Notes: a model not told the origin generated them from the sequence alone. Positions 1-5,212 are shown, numbered from the stretch's first letter. The stretch is DNA of 6,655 nucleotides from Anaerolineales bacterium (GCA_023144145.1 JAGLGG010000316.1:1-6655), one strand, 5' to 3'. Made by a program: numbers and translations.

Positions 1-2
1 AG

Positions 3-440
3 CCGCGCGGCCTGATGGAAAGGGCATATGACCCCTCGCACTGGTCACATGGACCTGACTGGGTGGTCCATGATGACCAGGAGATGGATTGGTATGGATT
101 TAAGAGCATCCCAATTATTGAAAGTCTCACCCCCGAGATTCGGCTCGTGCCCTTGCCGGGACATACGAGAGGACACTGTGGTATAGCCATTGGGACAGAG
201 CGTGGTTGGCTCTTACAGTGTGGTGATGCGGCTTCGCCGTTTCATCCAGCCTCAGATCTGCATGGGTTGGACTCGCGCAAGCATCTTATAGCTGTGTTTC
301 CAGGCTGGTTTGTACCACGCGTCATCGGCACACATGTTCCAAGATTACGCACGTTGCTAAGGGATCATGGGGATGAAATAGAGGCCATCAGTGCGCACGA
401 TTCGTACAGCTTGCAGAAGTATCGACCCGCTGTGGAATAG
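3..440 (+). CDS. MBL-fold metallo-hydrolase, C-terminal part (5' end outside window)
   Basis: The reading frame is open from the left edge (PRGL precedes the first Met at position 15), so this is the C-terminal portion of a longer gene. Metallo-beta-lactamase-fold landmarks are visible, counted from that Met: LPGHTRGH with the metal-binding His at about residue 50, CGDA with the bridging Asp at about 71, and SAHD with the last metal-ligand His at about 128. The HxHxDH motif expected in this family would lie in the missing N-terminus. Family members are cytosolic di-metal hydrolases acting on varied esters, lactones, thioesters or phosphodiesters; nothing here fixes the substrate. The end is normal (TAG at 438-440). 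The next plus-strand gene is about 800 nt away, so no operon partner is visible downstream. Fold assignment is secure; function is not. Confidence 0.85.
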   Translation, partial: PRGLMERAYDPSHWSHGPDWVVHDDQEMDWYGFKSIPIIESLTPEIRLVPLPGHTRGHCGIAIGTERGWLLQCGDAASPFHPASDLHGLDSRKHLIAVFPGWFVPRVIGTHVPRLRTLLRDHGDEIEAISAHDSYSLQKYRPAVE

Positions 441-589
441 TAAAATAAAAGCGGGATGGATGACGATCATGGCTCGGTACCTATGGAATGCCATAACCTC
501 ATACCATGCGTAATCTTAGGGACGTTCCGTCAGCCGGCGTGAATAACGACTCGCCATCCAATTCGCATTTCTTACTGAAGCAATGAAAA

Positions 590-760
590 TTATCCCAGCT
601 TTTCAACTATCAGTAGAAAGTTGACGAAGGTTGCTGGTACCGGTGTGACATTTGGTACGATGGCAATGACTTCACCTTCTAGGCTGTTTAGAAAATCCTC
701 TAACTTATGTTGATCCGTGGTCATGCGCAAATCAAATCTGTGAATCCTGTATTTCTTCAT
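590..760 (-). CDS. small conserved-looking protein, 56 aa
   Basis: A minus-strand ORF starts at ATG (758-760) and ends at TAA (590-592). It encodes a basic N-terminus (MKKYRIHRFDLRM), then a charged segment DQHKLEDFLNSLEGEV (residues 16-31), IAIVPNVTP (32-40) and a hydrophobic strand FVNFLLIVEK (45-54). The pattern of strand, helix, strand and strand in under 60 residues resembles the small DUF4177-like alpha/beta proteins that are common in environmental bacteria. I recall similar peptides with a PNVTP motif in Chloroflexota, but I cannot verify this here. An AGGA ribosome-binding motif lies about 9 nt upstream of the ATG on the minus strand, and an in-frame TAA not far upstream confirms the start. 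The upstream minus-strand open frame ends in an ATGA overlap with this start. No function can be given. Confidence 0.7.
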   Translation of the reverse strand: MKKYRIHRFDLRMTTDQHKLEDFLNSLEGEVIAIVPNVTPVPATFVNFLLIVEKLG

Positions 761-1059
761 TTCGATGATCCTGCATTCGAATTATCTTTATGATAGTCAA
801 CACCGAGAAAATCGTCCTGACCTGCATCTGACAGTTGGTTCTCAGGAAACTGAAGCACGTAAAAGTAGTGATTCGTAATACATGAGATTGCTCTTATGAG
901 TGAATTTCCGTAGTAGGGGTGGTCTGGGATGCTCGAAGTACATATAAGGGTTTTTTCATTGTAAGATGGTAGCGTGATCGCTGAATACCGGGCTGGTCGA
1001 TGGTCCTTTCCTGAATGTGGTGGGCGGATCGAGGAGATCCAGTACCTGACAGGCGTATG
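757..1059 (-). pseudogene. 100-codon open frame without a start codon (possible gene remnant)
   Basis: This minus-strand frame stays open for 100 codons between TAA (1060-1062) and TGA (757-759). It contains no ATG, and its only GTG is near the C-terminal end. The translation includes protein-like stretches such as NEKTLICTSSIPDHPYYGNS and FYVLQFPENQLSDAG. Its TGA overlaps the ATG of the 56-aa gene as ATGA, the arrangement of translationally coupled genes. In the same frame, an ATG followed by ten codons (MNYSWQFEHK) sits just before the TAA, so one stop codon separates a start from the rest. It could be a gene broken by a nonsense mutation, or a chance open frame. It overlaps the antisense zinc-ribbon-like ORF at 974-1087, and the two are unlikely both to be real. 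Confidence 0.25.
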
Positions 1060-1087
1060 TTATTTATGCTCGAACTGCCAAGAATAA
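974..1087 (+). pseudogene. possible eroded small zinc-ribbon peptide, 37 aa
   Basis: This is a short plus-strand ORF starting at GTG (974-976) and ending at TAA (1085-1087). It contains WSFPECGG at residues 10-17 and VCYLCSNCQE at 28-37, with Cys at 15, 29, 32 and 35. The layout resembles a CPxCG...CxxC zinc ribbon in which the first Cys has become Phe (a single base change from TGT/TGC to TTT). No good Shine-Dalgarno sequence precedes the GTG, and an in-frame TAA lies five codons upstream. It may be a degraded zinc-ribbon gene, or a coincidence in a non-coding stretch. It is antisense to the start-less minus-strand frame. Confidence 0.25.
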
Positions 1088-1230
1088 TTCATGGAATATG
1101 GACGAAACGAGGGTTGATTTCGCTATGTCCAAGAGGAGGAGCCCTTTAGATTTATTATTACTCTGCCATATTTAGGAAATTATGAAAGCATAACATCTGG
1201 AAGGATACGCTGGATCTACACCTGGCACTA

Positions 1231-1239
1231 AGAGAGGGG
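1231..1239 (+). promoter_or_regulatory. ribosome-binding site with ambiguous start choice
   Basis: AGAGAGGGG lies 7 nt before an in-frame TTG (1247) and 13 nt before an ATG (1253). Spacing favours TTG and codon preference favours ATG; the protein differs only by two N-terminal residues. Confidence 0.4.
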
Positions 1240-1252
1240 CTCGTGTTTGCAG

Positions 1253-1924
1253 ATGGAGTTAATTCAGAAGCAGTGGAACAAAGAACAAAAAGAGTTTCGT
1301 AAAATCCTTTTAGGCTTTGACCAACACCAAAGAGCCCTTGAGCTATTCATGCGGCAACATGCAATGCTCCATTCGGCAGAAATGGATCCATCAATAACTT
1401 GGTCATTCGAAGATGAAGTATTAAGCGATTTGGACGATGCTCAAGTGAGACGAATCCCACAGAATTGTGAGCATTCTATCGCCTGGCTTATTTGGCACAT
1501 CGCCCGCATTGAAGACGTTGCCATGAATATGCTGGTTGCTGGCGAACCACAAATCCTGCATCAGGGGATGTGGTTTGAGCGAATGAAGGTTGCGGATCGT
1601 GACACTGGTAACGTAATGGCTGAAGAAGGGGTGGCGGACTTAAGCAACACAGTTGACCTTAAGGAGCTGCGAGGATATCGAGTGGCGGTGGGTCGTCGGA
1701 CAAGGGAGATTGTCAATCAACTATCGGCAGAGGACCTGAAGAGAAAGGTTTCACCTTCCCGTCTTCAAAAAGTGATGGATGTCGGGGCGGTGATTGAGGC
1801 TGCTAGGGGTTTGATCGAGTATTGGGGCAAGCGCAATATCGCAGGGCTATTGCTAATGCCAGCCACTCGACATAACTTCGTCCATTTGAATGAGGCGTTG
1901 CGGTTGAAGAGCCGAAGGAGATGA
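1253..1924 (+). CDS. DinB superfamily protein, 223 aa
   Basis: This is a mostly helical protein with the DinB/YfiT-like metal-binding pattern. A His sits in SIAWLIWHIARIED (His82), and an HxxxH pair lies near the C-terminus in ATRHNFVHLNEA (His207 and His211). Three His residues in this arrangement ligate a divalent metal in the DinB four-helix bundle. The N-terminal 40 residues form a charged, probably helical lead-in (QKQWNKEQKEFRKILL). DinB-fold proteins include thiol-dependent transferases such as the bacillithiol and mycothiol S-transferases, and many are uncharacterised; the substrate is unknown. Length is somewhat above the usual 150-180 residues. It is followed after 13 nt by the membrane protein gene, with that gene's GGAGG in the gap, so the two are probably co-transcribed. 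The start is ATG 1253 or TTG 1247. Confidence 0.85.
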   Translation: MELIQKQWNKEQKEFRKILLGFDQHQRALELFMRQHAMLHSAEMDPSITWSFEDEVLSDLDDAQVRRIPQNCEHSIAWLIWHIARIEDVAMNMLVAGEPQILHQGMWFERMKVADRDTGNVMAEEGVADLSNTVDLKELRGYRVAVGRRTREIVNQLSAEDLKRKVSPSRLQKVMDVGAVIEAARGLIEYWGKRNIAGLLLMPATRHNFVHLNEALRLKSRRR

Positions 1925-1937
1925 ATGGAGGATCGAG

Positions 1938-2348
1938 ATGGACATTCTAACCATTGTTTTGGTGCTTACACTTCTAGGACATGGGATCGGACATGTGATG
2001 GGATTTCTGGCTTCATGGACCAAATTACCGATGGGGTTCACTCAATCCCCCTGGATATTTTCTAAGGGCATCCTTATTCAATCTGTGGTTGGTAAAGCCT
2101 TTGGTATATTGTGGCTGATCTCAATGGGTGCATTCATCGCGGCGGCGATTGGCCTTTTTACGGGACAATCTTGGTGGACCTCAGTGGCTATCATTGCATC
2201 TTTTTTATCTTTGTTAGCATTCCTTCCATGGTGGAACACCTTTACACCAGGATCAAAGCAGGCAGCTGTATTGGTTGATGTCGTCGTCATCGCGGTCTTA
2301 CTGGGTCCGTGGAAGGATGAACTGCTTGCCAGGATTGGCGGAGGGTAG
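1938..2348 (+). CDS. four-helix integral membrane protein, 136 aa
   Basis: Hydropathy by eye gives four membrane segments at about residues 3-24, 50-74, 79-98 and 108-124. Short loops join them, and the tail WKDELLARIGGG is charged. The first helix carries GHGIGHVMGF, with His15 and His19 one helical turn apart, facing the bilayer side or a metal/haem site. No signal peptidase site or enzymatic motif is evident. A strong GGAGG (1927-1931) sits 6 nt before the ATG, so the start is secure. It lies 13 nt after the first DinB-fold gene and 103 nt before the HicB/DinB fusion, all on the same strand, which suggests a shared transcript at least with the former. I do not recognise a characterised family; a small conserved membrane protein of unknown role is the safest description. 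Confidence 0.8.
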   Translation: MDILTIVLVLTLLGHGIGHVMGFLASWTKLPMGFTQSPWIFSKGILIQSVVGKAFGILWLISMGAFIAAAIGLFTGQSWWTSVAIIASFLSLLAFLPWWNTFTPGSKQAAVLVDVVVIAVLLGPWKDELLARIGGG

Positions 2349-2395
2349 GCTGTCTCATCTTCGGATTTGTTTTACATCCTTTCAGGGCTCGAACA

Positions 2396-2409
2396 TTGAT
2401 TGCAATCAT
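2396..2409 (+). promoter_or_regulatory. FNR/CRP-type operator candidate
   Basis: The sequence TTGATTGCAATCAT contains a perfect 12-bp palindrome (2397-2408). It matches 9 of the 10 fixed positions of the FNR consensus TTGAT-N4-ATCAA. It lies 43 nt upstream of the start of the HicB/DinB fusion gene, in the 103-nt gap after the membrane protein gene. A regulator of the Crp/Fnr superfamily could bind here. No such DNA-binding regulator is encoded in the window; the cyclic-nucleotide-fold protein at 5382-5834 has no DNA-binding domain. A chance palindrome remains possible. Confidence 0.35.
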
Positions 2410-2451
2410 TCCCGAGTATGTTGAGCTGACTTCTCTAGGGAAGCGAGATCT

Positions 2452-3168
2452 ATGAACGAATACGCTCTTTACCTTGAATCTGGACCGCGCCGCCGTAAGA
2501 CAATGGTTCATGTGCTGGATCTTTTAGGCTGCGTCGTTCGAGGCGCCACAACGGAGCAGGCGCTAGAGGTGACACCTGCAGGCATCCAGGGCTATCTGAG
2601 ATTCCTGAAGCGACATGGCGAGGAGGTTGATCCAGAGGCTGCCTTTACAACAGCGGTGGCAGAGCACGTCATGGAAGGTCCATGGATAGGCAACGGAAAC
2701 CCGGCTCCTGGTTTTGGGCCAGACTTTCAGGATTTGGGAGTAGACGAGCTAGAAATTTATCTGAGGCGGGCGGATTGGTTGCTGGAAGACTTGTTGGGGT
2801 TCATTGGCGATTTGTCTTCAGAGCAACAGCTGGCTGAACCGGATGGTCGTGGTCGGCCAATCTTTCGTATCGTTGAGCACATCGCCGAGTCACAATACGC
2901 ATACTTGAGAGCAATTTTAGGAAAACAAGCTGGGTTGCCTGCAGTACTCCGGGGTTTGCGAAAGGATCCAGGATCGTGGCATCCAGCTCTTAATAATCTG
3001 TGGGAAATGATGAGGGTGCGTTTAGAAGGGATGACTGAAGGTGAACGCACGCTTACTGTCCAGCGCGGTCAGGTTACATGGACTGCTCGAAGGACGCTTC
3101 GGCGCATACTGGAGCACCCGTGGGAGCACCTTATGGAAATTGCAGAGCGCATAGACAAGCCGATGTAA
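2452..3168 (+). CDS. HicB-like domain fused to DinB-fold domain, 238 aa
   Basis: There are two parts. Residues 1-57 resemble a HicB-like antitoxin fold: YALYLESG strand, then HVLDLLGCVVRGATTEQALE, which follows the HicB pattern of PDLPGC, G-x-T and E-A-L, then a helix. Residues about 95-235 look like a DinB-type helical bundle, with His143 in IVEHIAESQYAYL and an HxxxH pair (His222, His226) in RRILEHPWEHLMEI. These three His match the DinB metal triad. The linker 58-94 is rich in Gly and Pro (GNGNPAPGFGP). No HicA toxin gene is adjacent, so a toxin-antitoxin role is not supported; the N-terminal domain may instead sense or bind a partner. AGGGAAG (2437-2443) precedes the ATG by 8 nt. It shares strand and fold with the gene at 1253-1924, but the two are clearly divergent rather than a recent duplication. 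Confidence 0.8.
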   Translation: MNEYALYLESGPRRRKTMVHVLDLLGCVVRGATTEQALEVTPAGIQGYLRFLKRHGEEVDPEAAFTTAVAEHVMEGPWIGNGNPAPGFGPDFQDLGVDELEIYLRRADWLLEDLLGFIGDLSSEQQLAEPDGRGRPIFRIVEHIAESQYAYLRAILGKQAGLPAVLRGLRKDPGSWHPALNNLWEMMRVRLEGMTEGERTLTVQRGQVTWTARRTLRRILEHPWEHLMEIAERIDKPM

Positions 3169-3177
3169 AGTTCGTAA

Positions 3178-3198
3178 GGACGCCCAGGTGGGGCGTCT
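3178..3198. repeat. palindrome 1: GACGCCC stem, 5-nt loop
   Basis: The perfect 7-bp stem GACGCCC/GGGCGTC (3179-3185 with 3191-3197) encloses AGGTG. It starts 10 nt after the HicB/DinB stop codon and is followed by TAAAAATT, not a T-tract on the plus strand. It could aid termination or mRNA 3' protection, but its likeness to the neighbouring palindromes suggests a repeat unit. Confidence 0.6.
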
Positions 3199-3217
3199 AA
3201 AAATTGGCATCAAAGAA

Positions 3218-3244
3218 TACGGGCGCAATGAAATTGCACCCCTA
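3218..3244. repeat. palindrome 2: GGGCGCAAT / ATTGCACCC
   Basis: GGG-C-GCAAT (3221-3229) pairs with ATTGC-A-CCC (3233-3241), with one C/A mismatch and a GAA loop. Two more outer pairs (TA with TA) follow a C/C mismatch. The right end runs into CCCCTACA, a terminus shared in form with palindrome 3. Confidence 0.55.
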
Positions 3245-3272
3245 CATGGCTTCCTACCTTCGAAAAGGTTAC

Positions 3273-3300
3273 GTACGGACGCAGCATGCTGCGTCTCTAC
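3273..3300. repeat. palindrome 3: perfect 18-bp core
   Basis: GACGCAGCATGCTGCGTC (3278-3295) is a perfect palindrome. Flanking GTA (3273-3275) and TAC (3298-3300) also pair, leaving two imperfect positions in the left arm. The right half ends GTCTCTACA. The form resembles dispersed palindromic repeats with GTAGAGACG...CGTCTCTAC ends that I recall from cyanobacterial and Chloroflexota genomes; copy number here cannot be checked. Confidence 0.65.
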
Positions 3301-3308
3301 AACACTTT

Positions 3309-3327
3309 CGCAAGATTAATTCTTGCG
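3309..3327. repeat. palindrome 4: CGCAAGA stem
   Basis: The perfect 7-bp stem CGCAAGA/TCTTGCG (3309-3315 with 3321-3327) encloses a TTAAT loop and is followed by CCCCTTA. It is the last of four palindromes within 150 nt; its right flank resembles the CCCCTACA end of palindrome 2. Confidence 0.55.
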
Positions 3328-3379
3328 CCCCTTAAAGAGCACATAATGCATGCTCCCAGGGAAACATGTTGTATATTTA

Positions 3380-3385
3380 TATAAT
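3380..3385 (+). promoter_or_regulatory. candidate -10 box for the GYD gene
   Basis: A perfect TATAAT sits in an AT-rich tract, 92 nt upstream of the GYD gene's start. No good -35 hexamer lies 16-18 nt further upstream (CAGGGA occupies that place). If used, it would put the left arm of the 17-bp inverted repeat in the 5' untranslated region. Confidence 0.3.
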
Positions 3386-3417
3386 CAATCAATAGAGTAA
3401 GGTATTAGGTCAACTTG

Positions 3418-3434
3418 AGGGAAATCCCAAAGAG
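3418..3434 (+). repeat. 17-bp inverted repeat, left arm
   Basis: AGGGAAATCCCAAAGAG is the exact reverse complement of 3844-3860. The two arms bracket the GYD gene, lying 42 nt before its start and 88 nt after its stop. No flanking target-site duplication or transposase is seen. Confidence 0.75.
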
Positions 3435-3445
3435 CGGCATTTGGG
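3426..3445 (+). promoter_or_regulatory. leader hairpin before the GYD gene
   Basis: CCCAAA (3426-3431) pairs with TTTGGG (3440-3445) across an 8-nt loop, 17 nt before the Shine-Dalgarno sequence. The left strand of this hairpin is also part of the 17-bp inverted repeat arm, so local and long-range pairing would exclude each other in the transcript. Confidence 0.35.
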
Positions 3446-3476
3446 TTTGTTAAATAAGTTTTGAGGAGGAGATATT

Positions 3477-3755
3477 ATGGCAACGTTTTTGATGTTTGGA
3501 AGTTATTCAAATGAATCGATTAGGCAAATTAGCTCTGAGCGAACGGCTCAAGGAAACGCTCTAGTTGAAGAGAATGGCGGGAAAGTTATATCCGGCTATG
3601 CTCTGCTCGGAGAGCAGGATCTGGTCCTCATTGTCGACCTGCCGGGCACTGCAGAGGCAATGAAAACATCCATTGAATTGGCCAAGCTCTTAGGTATTTC
3701 ATTCACTACTGCACCCGCAGTGAGCTTTGAAGAGTTCGACAAACTTGTGGGATAG
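3477..3755 (+). CDS. GYD domain protein, 92 aa
   Basis: This small cytosolic alpha/beta protein has the GYD-family signature: a starting strand MATFLMFGSYS, a helix with ERTAQGNALVEENGGKV, then GYALLGEQDLVLIVDLPG (residues 40-57, where the family has GxxDxV), a helix EAMKTSIELAKLLG and a closing segment TTAPAVSFEEF. The family is about 90-100 residues long, so this is full length. Its biochemical role is not established, although the ferredoxin-like fold is that of ligand-sensing or oligomeric proteins. The GAGGAGGAG ribosome-binding site (3463-3471) is exceptionally strong, 5 nt before the ATG, suggesting high expression. It stands alone, enclosed by a perfect 17-bp inverted repeat, with a candidate TATAAT upstream. 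Confidence 0.85.
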   Translation: MATFLMFGSYSNESIRQISSERTAQGNALVEENGGKVISGYALLGEQDLVLIVDLPGTAEAMKTSIELAKLLGISFTTAPAVSFEEFDKLVG

Positions 3756-3843
3756 GCATAAGCTCTTTCCGCATTGAATTCTCCAAATCTGCGAATACGG
3801 GATGAATTTAGAACAACCGTAAAGGACATCTTGGAATCTGAAA

Positions 3844-3860
3844 CTCTTTGGGATTTCCCT
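3844..3860 (-). repeat. 17-bp inverted repeat, right arm
   Basis: CTCTTTGGGATTTCCCT is the exact reverse complement of 3418-3434. It lies 88 nt after the GYD stop codon, in a 180-nt gap that otherwise shows no gene. The match ends abruptly on both sides. Confidence 0.75.
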
Positions 3861-4016
3861 AAATGCTAGAGGGTGGAAAATCCATTCATTCCCCACTATG
3901 TGAGGATCGTCCTATCCGATTCTTGGTAATCTTGTTGAACTGAAAATGGACTGGAACTGACCATTCAAATCTACCTCATCATCTTCATTGCAATCGTTTT
4001 TATTACCCTGGCCGGA

Positions 4017-4571
4017 TTGTGGTATTTGGTTCCCCTGATCTACGGTCTTCCTTGGATCCCCGCGGATCGAAAGCGTATCAAGCGAGCGATGGAATTAGCC
4101 AAACTTTCACCAGGCGAGATTTTCTACGACCTGGGTGCGGGTGATGGGCGTGTGTTGACGGTTGCGGCAGGTGAATTTGGAGCGATTGCAATTGGGATTG
4201 AGATAGGGCCGGTGCACTGTTTAATCGCATGGGCTCGGGCTCTCATAAAAGGGCTGGGAAAAAGAGTCAGCATTCGTTGGGGGGACATGTATAAAACAAA
4301 CTTTCGAAATGCGGACGTGGTGTTTGCCTATCTAACCCAGAAGCACGCCAATAAAATCAAGCCTTTGTTAGAATCACAACTCCGAGAAGGCGCTCGCGTA
4401 GTGACGATCTCCTCTGATCTTGATGGTTGGAAGCCTTCGGCGATGGACTCAGAGTATCTGATATTCCTCTATCGCATGCCTCCAATTGCAGGTGGAATTG
4501 GCTCGTTTCTGGCTCAAGGGCGTGATATTGGGGCTCAAAACCAGCAGAATGCAGAAGAAGATGTTGTTTGA
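4017..4571 (+). CDS. membrane-anchored class I SAM-dependent methyltransferase
   Basis: From TTG 4017 the product is 184 aa. The Rossmann motif I is FYDLGAGDGRVLTVAA (residues 36-51), followed by the acidic strand-2 end AIGIEIGP (58-65), WGDM at 88-91 (motif III-like Asp) and ADVVFAYL at 99-106 (motif IV position). The DLGxGDGR form and size resemble the FAM173-like lysine methyltransferase group; the substrate here is unknown. The same frame remains open back to 3939 and encodes a hydrophobic helix (IQIYLIIFIAIVFITLAG) continuous with LWYLVPLIYG, so the real protein surely begins upstream. Upstream, only CTG or ATT codons are in frame, and the ATG at 3946 is in another frame. TTG 4017 has no Shine-Dalgarno sequence and would cut the helix. 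The C-terminal 25 residues are low-complexity and polar. Confidence 0.85.
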   Translation: MWYLVPLIYGLPWIPADRKRIKRAMELAKLSPGEIFYDLGAGDGRVLTVAAGEFGAIAIGIEIGPVHCLIAWARALIKGLGKRVSIRWGDMYKTNFRNADVVFAYLTQKHANKIKPLLESQLREGARVVTISSDLDGWKPSAMDSEYLIFLYRMPPIAGGIGSFLAQGRDIGAQNQQNAEEDVV

Positions 4572-4575
4572 ATGG

Positions 4576-4596
4576 CATGACTTGAAAGCGGTCATG
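4576..4596. repeat. inverted repeat CATGAC / GTCATG after the methyltransferase
   Basis: A perfect 6-bp inverted repeat with a 9-nt spacer lies 4 nt after the methyltransferase stop codon. It lacks a T-tract, so a terminator is not well supported; it could be a weak operator or chance. Confidence 0.25.
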
Positions 4597-4717
4597 AAAC
4601 TGAAGCTTGTTCCTTCACTAGTCGCATAAAATTGTCTTGCTCGGTTGAGTGATAAGACGTACATTGGACGGTGAAAAAGCTTAAAAAAAGTTATCAACGT
4701 AAAAAAAGGGAAATGAT

Positions 4718-5128
4718 ATGGATTATGCAAAAGAGCTTATCTGGCAATTATTCGATATGACGGTTGGGTCCCTGCCGCCCTATTTATTGGAGATCACGAT
4801 GAGAGATGGCAGGAGGTTTTATATTCATTCGCCTGAATCCCGAGATGACGAGTCGAAATCAATGGCTTTGAACGTGTATGATTTGGATGCCATCGGGCCT
4901 CTGGATGAATATGAAATAAAAACCAGGCTCGATCAGACCGGCCATTGGTCGGAAACGTCCAGTGTAGAAGATCTTCATACTCTACTGAAATTTGGTCGAT
5001 TGAGATGCAGCCTTGATGAAATTGCATATTGTGTTGAGTGGCTCGGTCGGCGCTGGACTTTGGCCGATTTTATCGATAAGGATAAAGCAACAGAGATAGA
5101 TTTTAAATTTAGCGATGACAAGGAGTAG
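4718..5128 (+). CDS. unrecognised acidic protein, 136 aa
   Basis: I do not recognise this family. The start is well supported: AGGGA (4707-4711) lies 6 nt before the ATG. The product is soluble and acidic, with no signal peptide or membrane segment. Visible parts are an N-terminal helix (AKELIWQLFDM), a probable beta hairpin YLLEITMRDGRRFYIHS (residues 22-38), and an acidic loop ESRDDESK. Next come a region around DLDAIGPLDEYEI, a helix VEDLHTLLKFG, then LDEIAYCVEWLGRRWTLADFI (99-119) and a charged tail ending FSDDKE. No catalytic or metal-binding cluster stands out. The hairpin followed by two helices could be a small regulatory or binding module. It is 146 nt from the methyltransferase and probably its own transcription unit. 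Codon use resembles its neighbours. Confidence 0.65.
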   Translation: MDYAKELIWQLFDMTVGSLPPYLLEITMRDGRRFYIHSPESRDDESKSMALNVYDLDAIGPLDEYEIKTRLDQTGHWSETSSVEDLHTLLKFGRLRCSLDEIAYCVEWLGRRWTLADFIDKDKATEIDFKFSDDKE

Positions 5129-5137
5129 GGATCAGCT

Positions 5138-5212
5138 ATGAAATCGAGATTGGAATACATGCAAAAGCTGCCTGGAACGGTTCCGATCCTTATTGCTTAT
5201 AGGCTATACTAG
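5138..5212 (+). CDS. possible 24-aa ORF after the acidic protein
   Basis: ATG (5138) to TAG (5210-5212) encodes MKSRLEYMQK then LPGTVPILIAYRLY. AGGGA (5127-5131) lies 6 nt before the ATG and overlaps the previous stop codon, so translation is plausible. It may be a small peptide, the start of a decayed gene, or chance; nothing identifies it. The 5213-5381 interval after it holds no clear gene. Confidence 0.2.
   Translation: MKSRLEYMQKLPGTVPILIAYRLY
5181..5210 (+). promoter_or_regulatory. weak candidate promoter
   Basis: TATACT (5205-5210) is preceded at 18-bp spacing by TTCCGA (5181-5186), which matches 3 of 6 bases of the -35 consensus. It could serve the cyclic-nucleotide-fold gene 171 nt downstream. 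The evidence is slight. Confidence 0.2.

Larger units (their letters stand above)
761..1252. other. 492-nt stretch without a confident gene
   Basis: Stops are frequent in all frames apart from two weak candidates, the start-less minus-strand frame and the 37-aa zinc-ribbon-like ORF, both listed separately. I see no tRNA-like cloverleaf, long hairpin, terminator or direct repeat here. The segment must hold the promoter of the downstream DinB-fold gene, but no convincing -35/-10 pair stands out. The whole 441-1252 interval reads like decayed intergenic DNA, with only the 56-aa minus-strand gene clearly intact. Confidence 0.5.
3169..3476. other. 308-nt intergenic region with palindromic repeats and a leader
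   Basis: The left half (3178-3327) is packed with four distinct palindromes, listed separately, that look like worn interspersed repeats. The right half holds an AT-rich tract with a perfect TATAAT (3380-3385), one arm of a 17-bp inverted repeat and a small hairpin. It ends with a strong Shine-Dalgarno sequence for the GYD gene. No coding frame is evident. Confidence 0.7.

Noticed and set aside
478..509. Short inverted repeat TATGG-AATG-CCATA after the MBL-fold gene
   Set aside because: Only a 5-bp AT-rich stem without a T-tract, 40 nt from the stop codon; not distinguishable from chance.
1853..2041. Minus-strand ORF over the junction of the DinB and membrane protein genes
   Set aside because: It is antisense to two genes with clear protein families and good start signals; composition is not protein-like.
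4681..4710. Two runs of A before the acidic protein gene as a possible minus-strand terminator
   Set aside because: No GC-rich stem adjoins them and no minus-strand gene reads toward them.
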